A program made the position numbers and the translations under genes. A model generated the notes under the pieces. That model ran no database searches. It saw nothing but the letters and a program-made list of their open reading frames with translations, and was not told the origin of the DNA. Shown piece by piece: positions 14,911 to 22,256 of a stretch of 34,478 bases of DNA. Each line of letters begins with the position of its first letter. Within the stretch, counting starts at the first letter, position 1. The stretch is from JAAYYM01 sp035271065. GTDB lineage: Bacteria; Bacillota; Clostridia; Lachnospirales; Lachnospiraceae. The stretch lies in the NCBI GenBank assembly GCA_035271065.1, contig DATESB010000196.1, positions 1 through 34,478 on the forward strand. The letters run 5' to 3'.

Positions 14911-15981
14911 ATGGAAAGCAAGAAGATATTGATTGTGGATGATGTTGAAGTTAACAGAGCAGTTGTTAAGGAAATTTTTTAAAACGATTATTCAATCTTG
15001 GAGGCGGAAGATGGAGAAGAAGCCCTGGCTTTGATTGAGAGGTATAAGGAAGAACTTGCAGTGATACTGCTGGATGTGATTATGCCGAAGTTAGACGGCT
15101 TAGGCGTTGTAGAAGCATTAAAGGCAAAGGGTCTCATGGAACGGATTCCGGTTATTATGATTACCGAGGACGGTTCGTGGGAATCAAGAGACAAGGGGTA
15201 TACGCTGGGCGTAGCCGATATCATACGTAAGCCGATTGAGCCGAGTGTGACAAAGAAGCGTATTCAGAATATGATTTCTCTGTTTAGTCATCAGAACAAA
15301 ATGGAGAAACTGGTGGAAGAGCAGACACATAAATTAATGGAACAGGCAAGAATGCTGAATGCTATTAATAATAGAGTTATTGATACTTTGGGTACGGTAG
15401 TTGAGTTCAGAAGTATGGAGTCCGGTGTCCATGTATTCAGAATTAAGTTTTATACAAAGATATTAGCGGAATGTGTTATGAAATATTATCCGGAGTACGG
15501 TCTGACACAGGAAACGGTGGATACGATTACTTCTGCATCATCACTGCATGATGTTGGAAAGATATCTATTCCGGACAGTGTATTGTTAAAGCCCGGACGT
15601 TTGACAGACGACGAGTTTGATTTGATGAAGACACACTCTATGCGTGGAAGCGAAGTCATTATGGCAATTGCACCGGTGGAAGGTTCAGAGTTCTTTGATT
15701 GCGCCAATGATATTGCAAAGTATCATCATGAGCGTTTTGACGGAAGAGGTTATCCGTGCAAGCTGGTGGGTGATGATATTCCGATTTCGGCACAGATTGT
15801 ATCTATTGCAGATGTATATGATGCATTGACACATGAGCGTTGCTATAAGGCAGCATTTGCACCAGATGTGGCATATCAAATGATTATGAATGGAGAATGC
15901 GGTACCTTTAATCCGAAGTTGTTGGATTGCTTTACAAAAGCAAGGAAGGAATTTGAAGATTTCTTGGCCAAAGAAGAATAA
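14911..15981 (+). pseudogene. Receiver/HD-GYP c-di-GMP phosphodiesterase with in-frame stop
   Basis: The frame from 14911 reads MESKKILIVDDVEVNRAVV and KEIF, then TAA at 14980-14982 (codon 24). It continues in the same frame as NDYSILEAEDGEEAL through a full receiver (phosphoacceptor in VILLDVIMPKLDG) and an HD-GYP domain (HDVGKISIPDSVLLKPGRL, YHHERFDGRGYP) to 15981. Homologues read IF-K-NDY here, so a Lys AAA appears to have become TAA. The true ATG is supported by GAGGAAG at 14900-14906 and an upstream promoter. An internal TTG at 14998 leaves an open frame of 327 codons but has no ribosome binding site and would lack the D10/D11 acidic pair. HD-GYP enzymes hydrolyse cyclic di-GMP, opposing the cyclase upstream. 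Everything else is intact, so the lesion is recent, tolerated by readthrough, or a base-call error. Confidence 0.8.
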
Positions 15982-16012
15982 CGGAATTGAAGATAGGATA
16001 GATACGATAAGC

Positions 16013-16050
16013 AAAAGACAGAGTTTCCAATTGTGGGAACTCTGTCTTTT
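16013..16050 (+). terminator. Terminator after the HD-GYP gene
   Basis: AAAAGACAGAGTT starting at 16013 pairs with AACTCTGTCTTTT ending at 16050; the T-rich right arm also serves as the T-tract. Confidence 0.85.
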
Positions 16051-16093
16051 ATGAATAGTTTGTAATACAAATGCAAATATTTCAAAATAGATG

Positions 16094-16121
16094 TTGACAA
16101 ATCTGGTTCATATGTTATAGT
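16094..16121 (+). promoter_or_regulatory. clpB promoter
   Basis: TTGACA at 16094-16099, 16 bases, TATAGT at 16116-16121. I found neither a CIRCE inverted repeat (TTAGCACTC type) nor a CtsR heptad repeat around it, so heat-shock control is not apparent from the sequence. Confidence 0.7.
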
Positions 16122-16160
16122 TGATGTAGAACAAGTGCGATAGGATAAGGAGGCGATATT

Positions 16161-18737
16161 ATGAATATTAATAAATTTACACAAAAATCAATCGAGGCAG
16201 TGAATGCTTGCGAGAAGTTGGCATATGAATTCGGCAATCAGGAGATTGAACAGGAGCACTTGCTGTATGCATTGCTGCAGCAGGATGATAGTTTGATTTT
16301 GAAACTGATTGAAAAAATGGAAATTAATAAGGAACATTTTCTGGATCATGTACAAAAGCAATTGGAAAAGCGCGTGAAGGTACAGGGAGGACAGGTCTAT
16401 ATTGGGCAGCAGTTAAATAAAGCCCTTATTCATGCAGAAGACGAAGCAAAGCAAATGGGCGATGAATATGTGTCTGTAGAGCATCTGTTTCTGTCACTGC
16501 TGAAGTATCCGAATGAGGCATTAAAGGGGCTATGGAAAGAGTATGGAATTAGTCGTGAACGCTTTTTGCAGGCGCTATCTACGGTAAGAGGCAATCAGCG
16601 TGTGACAAGTGATAATCCGGAAGCAACCTATGACACACTTGGCAAATACGGACAGGACCTGGTGGAGAAAGCGCGTGACCAGAAGCTTGATCCGGTTATC
16701 GGGCGAGACAATGAAATTCGTAATATTATCCGTATTCTATCCAGAAAGACCAAGAATAATCCGGTGCTAATCGGTGAGCCGGGTGTTGGTAAAACTGCAG
16801 TTGTAGAGGGATTGGCACAGCGTATTGTACGTGGTGATGTGCCGGAAGGATTGAAGAATAAGAAGATATTTTCATTGAATATGGGTGCGCTTGTTGCAGG
16901 TGCTAAGTATCGTGGCGAGTTTGAGGAGCGTTTGAAGGCTGTGCTGGAAGACGTGAAGAATTCTGACGGACAAATTATTTTGTTTATCGATGAATTACAC
17001 TTGATTGTCGGTGCAGGTAAGACTGACGGTGCCATGGATGCCGGCAATATGTTAAAGCCGATGTTGGCGCGTGGTGAATTGCATTGTATCGGTGCAACAA
17101 CATTGGATGAATATCGGATGTATATCGAAAAGGATGCTGCGTTGGAGAGACGTTTTCAACCGGTTATGGTAGATGAACCGACTGTAGAGGATACCATCTC
17201 GATTTTGCGCGGACTGAAAGAACGTTATCAGGACTTTCATAAAGTACAGATTATGGACTCTGCTTTGGTTTCAGCAGCAATATTGTCAAATAGATATATT
17301 TCCGACAGATTTTTACCGGACAAGGCAATTGATTTGGTGGATGAAGCCTGTGCTTTGATTAAGACAGAGAAGGATTCCATGCCTGCAGAATTGGATGAGT
17401 TACAGCGAAAAGTGACGCAAATGACGATTGAAGAAGCAGCATTAAAAAAAGAGACTGATAAATTAAGCATGGAACGTCTTGCCGAGCTACAGAAAGAACT
17501 TGCGGACATGAATGAAGAATTGAGCAGCAAAAAAGTGCAGTGGGAAAATGAAAAGAATGTCCTTGATAAGGTGAGTGGAATTCGTGCGGAGATTACTGAA
17601 AAAACCGACCAATTGGAAAAGGCAACCCGTGAAGGAGATTACGAGCTGGCAGGGCAACTGCTAAACAGTGATATTCCGAAACTTAAACAGCAGTTAGAGA
17701 TTGAAGAACGCAGAATCAAATCAGAGGAATTAACATTGGTACATGAGAGCGTATCCGATGAAGAAATTGCCAAAATCATCTCTCGCTGGACGGGCATTCC
17801 GATTACGAAGTTGACGGAAAGTGAAAGAAGCAAAACGCTGCATTTGGATGATGAACTGCATAAGAGAGTCATCGGACAGGATGAGGCTGTGACAAGGGTT
17901 ACAGAAGCCATCATTCGTTCCAAAGCAGGAATTAAAGACCCTGAAAAGCCAATCGGTTCATTCTTATTCTTGGGACCAACCGGTGTCGGTAAAACTGAAT
18001 TGGCAAAAGCATTGGCGGCAAGCTTGTTTGATGATGAGCAGAATATGGTGCGAATTGATATGAGTGAATATATGGAGAAATTTGCGGTATCCCGCTTGAT
18101 CGGAGCACCTCCCGGATATGTAGGGTATGAAGAAGGAGGGCAATTGACCGAAGCAGTCAGGAGAAAACCATATTCCGTTGTGCTGTTTGATGAGATTGAA
18201 AAAGCGCATCCGGATGTGTTTAATGTATTGTTACAGGTATTGGATGACGGACGTATTACTGATTCACAGGGCAGAACCGTGGACTTTAAAAATACTATTT
18301 TAATTATGACATCCAACATTGGTTCACAATATTTGTTGGAAGGAATTGATGATAACGGTGTGATTACAGAAGAGACGCAGAAGCTTGTGTATGCTGAATT
18401 GCAGGCACATTTCAGACCTGAATTTTTGAATCGACTCGATGAGTCAATACTGTTCAAGCCGTTGACAAAAGACAACATCGGTGGCATCATTAAACTGCTG
18501 ATTGCAGAATTAAATGACAGAATAGCAGACAGAAATCTGAGCATTCTATTATCAAAAGAAGCAGAAGAATTTATTGTAGATGCAGGTTATGATCCGGTAT
18601 ACGGCGCAAGACCGTTAAAACGGTATTTGCAAAAGAACGTAGAGACGCTGGTTGCTAAAAAGATTTTGTCGGATGAATTGGAAGACGGTCAGACCATTAC
18701 GATTGATGTGCAAAATGATGAATTGGTTGCGAAGTAG
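16161..18737 (+). CDS. clpB: ATP-dependent disaggregase ClpB
   Basis: A hexameric AAA+ chaperone that pulls proteins out of aggregates with DnaK. At 858 residues it is full length. It has the Clp N domain (1-145), AAA1 with Walker A GEPGVGKTA (about 207) and FIDELHLIVGAG, and the middle coiled-coil (about 410-525, Glu/Lys-rich). The latter distinguishes ClpB from ClpA and ClpC. AAA2 follows with GPTGVGKTE (about 605), GAPPGYVGYEEGGQLTE pore loop and VLFDEIEKAHPDV. AAGGAGG at 16148-16154 fixes the ATG. truA follows after 15 bases and is probably cotranscribed. No ClpP-binding IGF loop is expected or seen. Confidence 0.97.
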   Translation: MNINKFTQKSIEAVNACEKLAYEFGNQEIEQEHLLYALLQQDDSLILKLIEKMEINKEHFLDHVQKQLEKRVKVQGGQVYIGQQLNKALIHAEDEAKQMGDEYVSVEHLFLSLLKYPNEALKGLWKEYGISRERFLQALSTVRGNQRVTSDNPEATYDTLGKYGQDLVEKARDQKLDPVIGRDNEIRNIIRILSRKTKNNPVLIGEPGVGKTAVVEGLAQRIVRGDVPEGLKNKKIFSLNMGALVAGAKYRGEFEERLKAVLEDVKNSDGQIILFIDELHLIVGAGKTDGAMDAGNMLKPMLARGELHCIGATTLDEYRMYIEKDAALERRFQPVMVDEPTVEDTISILRGLKERYQDFHKVQIMDSALVSAAILSNRYISDRFLPDKAIDLVDEACALIKTEKDSMPAELDELQRKVTQMTIEEAALKKETDKLSMERLAELQKELADMNEELSSKKVQWENEKNVLDKVSGIRAEITEKTDQLEKATREGDYELAGQLLNSDIPKLKQQLEIEERRIKSEELTLVHESVSDEEIAKIISRWTGIPITKLTESERSKTLHLDDELHKRVIGQDEAVTRVTEAIIRSKAGIKDPEKPIGSFLFLGPTGVGKTELAKALAASLFDDEQNMVRIDMSEYMEKFAVSRLIGAPPGYVGYEEGGQLTEAVRRKPYSVVLFDEIEKAHPDVFNVLLQVLDDGRITDSQGRTVDFKNTILIMTSNIGSQYLLEGIDDNGVITEETQKLVYAELQAHFRPEFLNRLDESILFKPLTKDNIGGIIKLLIAELNDRIADRNLSILLSKEAEEFIVDAGYDPVYGARPLKRYLQKNVETLVAKKILSDELEDGQTITIDVQNDELVAK

Positions 18738-18752
18738 TCGAAAAGAGGTCAA

Positions 18753-19541
18753 ATGAAAAATTATAAAATGATACTGCAATACGAGGGTACACGTTACCAA
18801 GGTTGGCAGAAGCAAGTTTCAACAAGCAATACCATACAAGGCAAACTAGAGGATATCCTGTCAAAAATGGCAGGATATCCGGTTGAAATTCAAGGCTCCG
18901 GAAGAACCGATGCAGGCGTACATGCGCTGCGACAGGTGGCAAATTTTAAACTGCGGGATACAGCTTCAGACAAGCAGGAGACTTCAGAAAGGCAGAAGGC
19001 ACTACCTGCGCGAGTGGAAGCAGAAGACATCAGAAGTTATGTAAACCAATATCTCCCGGAAGATATACGTGTACTGGAAGTCGAGGAAGTGCCGGAGCGT
19101 TTTCACAGCCGTTTGAATGCCAAAGAAAAGATATATTGCTATCGCATTCATCATGCTGAAGTTGTGGATGTATTTACAAGAAGATATACTTATCATTATC
19201 CGCAACATTTGAACCTTAAGGCAATGCGCGGAGCAGCCAAACAACTATGCGGAACACATGATTTCAAAGCATTTTGTACGAAGAAAAAATTGAAAAAATC
19301 AACGATTCGCACTATTTATGAAATAAAGATTGATGAGTGCGGTGATGAAATCAGAATTACATATCGGGGTGATGGTTTTCTCTATCATATGGTACGTATC
19401 ATGACCGGAACATTGTTAGAAATCGGTTCGGGCACGCGCGAAATACAGGATATACAAAGGATTTTTGATGCCGGTATACGTGAAGAAGCAGGCGAATTAG
19501 TACCAGGATGCGGACTGGCATTAGTGGATGTGATCTACTGA
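18753..19541 (+). CDS. truA: tRNA pseudouridine synthase A
   Basis: It converts U38-U40 in the anticodon stem of many tRNAs to pseudouridine. The 262-residue enzyme begins MKNYKMILQYEGTRYQGWQKQ and has the catalytic GRTDAGVHALRQ motif (about 50-61, Asp as nucleophile), FHSRLNAKEKIYCYRI, LCGTHDFKAFC and FLYHMVRIMTGTLLEIG. A Lys/Glu-rich insert of about 20 residues (70-92) follows the first strand. AGAGGT lies at 18743-18748. A strong 30-base hairpin is embedded in the coding sequence at 18851-18880. It follows clpB by 15 bases. Confidence 0.95.
   Translation: MKNYKMILQYEGTRYQGWQKQVSTSNTIQGKLEDILSKMAGYPVEIQGSGRTDAGVHALRQVANFKLRDTASDKQETSERQKALPARVEAEDIRSYVNQYLPEDIRVLEVEEVPERFHSRLNAKEKIYCYRIHHAEVVDVFTRRYTYHYPQHLNLKAMRGAAKQLCGTHDFKAFCTKKKLKKSTIRTIYEIKIDECGDEIRITYRGDGFLYHMVRIMTGTLLEIGSGTREIQDIQRIFDAGIREEAGELVPGCGLALVDVIY
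18851..18880 (+). repeat. Strong intragenic hairpin in truA
   Basis: GGATATCCTGTCA (18851-18863) pairs with TGGCAGGATATCC (18868-18880), 13 pairs with one G-U, closing an AAAA loop. No T-run follows. It encodes EDILSKMAGYP of TruA. Confidence 0.85.
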
Positions 19542-19567
19542 ATAAATTCTCCGACACAGGTTAAACT

Positions 19568-19607
19568 ATTAGTGAATTGCTTTTAATTCATAGTTCAATT
19601 CATTAAT
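19568..19607. repeat. Inverted repeat ahead of the DUF378 gene
   Basis: ATTAGTGAATTG (19568-19579) and CAATTCATTAAT (19596-19607) pair over 12 positions with one G-U. No T-run follows. It could be an operator or an mRNA leader structure; nothing decides between them. Confidence 0.4.
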
Positions 19608-19626
19608 ATGTGAAGGAGGTATCAGC

Positions 19627-19833
19627 ATGAAAGGCTTGGATTATACGGCTTTGGTTATTGTAATCATCGGTGCAATTAATTGGGGACTGATTGGTTTATT
19701 CAATTTTAATCTGGTAGGCTTCATTTTTGGCGATATGTCGTGGTTTTCAAGGATTATTTATACACTGGTCGGAATTTGTGGGCTTTATACAATCACATTC
19801 TTCGGGAGGATTGCGAACAAAGGCGAAGCGTAA
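19627..19833 (+). CDS. DUF378 small membrane protein
   Basis: A 68-residue integral membrane protein of unknown function. It shows the DUF378 pattern: MKGLDYTALVIVIIGAINWGLIGLFNFNLV in the first helix, then a short FGDMSWFSRIIY loop and a second helix (LVGICGLYTI). AAGGAGGT at 19613-19620 fixes the start. It is a single gene bounded by an inverted repeat upstream and a terminator downstream. Confidence 0.85.
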   Translation: MKGLDYTALVIVIIGAINWGLIGLFNFNLVGFIFGDMSWFSRIIYTLVGICGLYTITFFGRIANKGEA

Positions 19834-19850
19834 GAGAATAAAGGTTTTTG

Positions 19851-19893
19851 CAAAACAGCCCTTGGCAGAGGATGCCAGGGGTTTTGTTTATGT
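19851..19893 (+). terminator. Terminator after the DUF378 gene
   Basis: CAAAAC plus GCCCTTGGCA (from 19851) pairs with TGCCAGGGG plus TTTTG around a GAGGA loop, followed by a short TTTAT. Confidence 0.7.
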
Positions 19894-19959
19894 CCCGGTG
19901 GTATGCCATATCTCGCAAATGCATATAATAAGAACATCAAAAAGAAGAGGTGTTCAAAT

Positions 19960-21090
19960 ATGGGTATTTCCAGATATTTTGCAGGCGGTAATACGGCTGA
20001 TAGATTTGTGAGTTTCTTTCCGTATATTCTTCCCGCAACAAAATGTAATCATATGTATTATATCAAGGGCGGTCCCGGTGTTGGGAAGAGCAGTATGATG
20101 AGGCAGATTGGGGAATTAATGGAACTGAAAGGTTATACGGTTGAGTACTTTGACTGTTCCGGAGATCCTGACAGTATCGATGGCATCACAATATCAACTA
20201 CTGACCGGAATGGTCAAAATGTCAAAATAGGCTTTATTGATGCAACAGCACCGCATTCTTACGACCCGGTGGTTCCCGGGGCGCGAGACACGCTGATTAG
20301 TTTGGGAGATTATCTGGACGAGGTGGCATTAGAGCCATATCAAAATGAAATTCAGGGACTGGTAAATAAGTGCAGTGCTATTTACAGACAGTGTTATGCT
20401 TATCTGAATGCGGCGGGTTCTGTGTTGAGGACGTGTCAGCAATATGAGTGGAACGACAGAGCGGTCAGAGCATTTGCAAATGAGTTGTTGCTAAAATATG
20501 TGGTACAGGAGCGGGAATCACAGGAGAATATGAGCGAGAATACATTATCAACTACCGACAAAATGGCAGCACCTCGGCATCTATTTGCTGAGGCATACAC
20601 CCACAAAGGTTTTATCAGTCACTTGGAGTCATTGCCGTGTGTGGAGACCATTGCATTTGATGTACCGATTGGACAGAGTGCAGACAAATTACTGAGTGCG
20701 TTGTTGGATGAAATGTTAATGAGGGGAATAGAGGTTATTGCACTTCATGAGCCGCTTCGACCGGCACTGTTGGCACATCTTTATCTTCCGAAGCAGGAGA
20801 TTCTATTTACAAGCAGTCCTGCCTATCGTGATAAGATATCACTAAAAGACTTATGTCAACCAAACGCGAACGTGAAGGGAAGTATTTGTGACGCAGAAAC
20901 ATTTGACGCAGAAGCGTTCAATGCAGAATTATATGAACAGTTAATTGAACAGGCAATTCAACAACTGCGCCATGCAAAGGCTGCACACGATGAGTTGGAA
21001 ACATACTATGTGAAAAATATGGATTTTGAAAATTGGCAGAAGAAACTTGATGACATCCTTCAGGAGATTTATAATCAGATTGGAAGGTGA
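19960..21090 (+). CDS. PRK06851-like P-loop ATPase
   Basis: A 376-residue cytoplasmic protein of unknown function found in many Clostridia. The N-terminal half has a clear Walker A, YYIKGGPGVGKSSMMRQIG (about 33-51), then VEYFDCSGDPDSIDGI and GFIDATAPHSYDPVVPGA. The second half begins RHLFAEAYTHKGFISHLE. In relatives I recall a second P-loop at this point; here the equivalent stretch reads FDVPIGQSADKLLSALL and lacks a GKS/T, so it seems degenerate. The start at 19960 (MGISRYF) follows AGAGG at 19946-19950; an ATG at 19903 would overlap sequence just after the terminator. A TATAAT at 19924-19929 may be its -10. The next gene starts 12 bases after its stop. Confidence 0.75.
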   Translation: MGISRYFAGGNTADRFVSFFPYILPATKCNHMYYIKGGPGVGKSSMMRQIGELMELKGYTVEYFDCSGDPDSIDGITISTTDRNGQNVKIGFIDATAPHSYDPVVPGARDTLISLGDYLDEVALEPYQNEIQGLVNKCSAIYRQCYAYLNAAGSVLRTCQQYEWNDRAVRAFANELLLKYVVQERESQENMSENTLSTTDKMAAPRHLFAEAYTHKGFISHLESLPCVETIAFDVPIGQSADKLLSALLDEMLMRGIEVIALHEPLRPALLAHLYLPKQEILFTSSPAYRDKISLKDLCQPNANVKGSICDAETFDAEAFNAELYEQLIEQAIQQLRHAKAAHDELETYYVKNMDFENWQKKLDDILQEIYNQIGR

Positions 21091-21101
21091 GGAAGGCAAG
21101 C

Positions 21102-21413
21102 ATGAATACATTTGATAAAATATATGAAGTCGTAAAAAGGATACCAAAAGGGCAAGTGGCGACCTATGGTCAGGTCGCAACACTTGCCGGAAACAGCAGA
21201 TGGTCACGTGTTGTTGGATATGCGTTGCATGCCAATCCAAGTGAACATGAAATTCCATGTTACCGCGTAGTTTCAAAAGGCGGCTATGTTGCAGATTCCT
21301 TTGCATTTGGCGGTGCCAACGTACAACGCGAATTGTTGGAGGCAGACGGAGTCGAATTTGAGGACGGACATGTAATCATGGAAAAATTCCAATGGGACAC
21401 GCCATTTTATTAG
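21102..21413 (+). CDS. MGMT-like DNA-binding protein with PCYR motif
   Basis: A 103-residue protein equal to the C-terminal DNA-binding and active-site domain of O6-alkylguanine alkyltransferases, without the N-terminal domain. It shows IPKGQVATYGQVATLAG, the Arg-finger region RVVGYALHANP and the active-site loop IPCYRVVSKGG (51-61). The acceptor Cys53 is present but the usual His of PCHR is Tyr54, so repair activity is uncertain. It may act like the alkyltransferase-like proteins that flag lesions for excision repair. GTG at 21087 is possible, but GAGGAAGG at 21088-21095 points to the ATG at 21102. It is transcribed with the ATPase upstream and ends 15 bases from a convergent gene. Confidence 0.85.
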   Translation: MNTFDKIYEVVKRIPKGQVATYGQVATLAGNSRWSRVVGYALHANPSEHEIPCYRVVSKGGYVADSFAFGGANVQRELLEADGVEFEDGHVIMEKFQWDTPFY

Positions 21414-21428
21414 TCGTGCGGTAAATCA

Positions 21429-22103
21429 CTATTTCTTCTGAAACACAGACTTTGGTTGCTTACAGATAGGGCAGACGTAATCCTCAGGCAGTTCCTCAAA
21501 AGGAATGTCACCGTCATATTCATATCCGCATACACTGCATTTCCATATTTCTTTTACAGCGACGTCTTGTGCGACACTCTCTTTTGTTTCGGCAGTTATA
21601 TCCTCTTCGGGGATATAGGTCGGAGCATTCTTGGGACTCTTGCCTTTGACTACCTTATGATAGTAAGCGTAAGTCATTGGTTCTGTACTTCCAATGATAT
21701 CTCCGTCAACCAACTCACCAATGAAAATAGTGTGTGTTGACGTTTCAGTTGAGCCAATCACATTGAATACCATATATCCACAGGAATCAGGCACAATTGG
21801 CATACCTTCTTTGGCTTCGTAAGCAACGTCGGCAAATTTGTCTACTGTTTTGCCTGATTGAAAACCGAAGGTACCAATTAGACCCGGATCACTGTCTACA
21901 GATAAGATAGATACTGCAAACTTGCCGGAATTCACAATACAGGAATTTGTATAATTATCATGATTCATACTCAATGCGACTGTGACAGGAGAAGAAGTAA
22001 TCTGCATAATGCTGTTGGCAATACAGCCGGTTGGACGATCGCCGTCCATTGTGGAAATGATATAAACACCATAAGAAATGTTGCGCAATACGTTTGTATT
22101 CAT
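21429..22103 (-). CDS. hrb: High-molecular-weight rubredoxin (flavin reductase-rubredoxin)
   Basis: A 224-residue two-domain redox protein. Residues 1-155 are a flavin reductase-like FMN-binding domain (GVYIISTMDGDRPTGCIANS, VALSMNHDNYTN, STHTIFIGEL). Residues about 170-224 are a rubredoxin with both Cys pairs, WKCSVCGYEYDG and DYVCPICKQPKS, binding one iron. In Moorella this fusion passes electrons from NAD(P)H to a flavodiiron protein that reduces oxygen or NO, so it points to oxygen defence in an anaerobe. No flavodiiron gene is in the window. AAAGGAG on the minus strand (22112-22118) fixes the ATG, and a good promoter lies upstream. Confidence 0.93.
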   Translation of the reverse strand: MNTNVLRNISYGVYIISTMDGDRPTGCIANSIMQITSSPVTVALSMNHDNYTNSCIVNSGKFAVSILSVDSDPGLIGTFGFQSGKTVDKFADVAYEAKEGMPIVPDSCGYMVFNVIGSTETSTHTIFIGELVDGDIIGSTEPMTYAYYHKVVKGKSPKNAPTYIPEEDITAETKESVAQDVAVKEIWKCSVCGYEYDGDIPFEELPEDYVCPICKQPKSVFQKK

Positions 22104-22149
22104 AATATACTCCTTTCAAAGAAAACGATAATGCTTACTGTTATTATTT

Positions 22150-22178
22150 ATTTTATATCAAGTGAACTAGATTGTCAA
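22150..22178 (-). promoter_or_regulatory. Promoter of the rubredoxin fusion gene
   Basis: On the minus strand TTGACA (22178-22173), 17 bases, TAAAAT (22155-22150). The start site would be near 22143, about 40 bases before the ATG. Confidence 0.75.
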
Positions 22179-22213
22179 ATGAGATTATATAAATTATTCC
22201 ATATATTATTCAG

Positions 22214-22248
22214 GTAAAAAAAGAACATTCATAAAAATGAATGTCCTT
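22214..22248 (-). terminator. Terminator of the Cache-MscS gene
   Basis: ACATTCAT and ATGAATGT pair around an AAAA loop (22225-22244). Read on the minus strand the hairpin is followed by TTTTTTT. It lies just after the channel gene's stop. Confidence 0.85.
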
Positions 22249-22256
22249 TTCGAAAA

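Noticed and set aside
14974..14986. Programmed frameshift at the T6A4 run in the HD-GYP gene
   Set aside because: The frame before and after the stop is the same, so a shift would take translation out of the correct frame.
17639..18544. 300-codon minus-strand frame inside clpB
   Set aside because: It is a shadow of the highly conserved ClpB coding sequence and shows no protein-like motifs.
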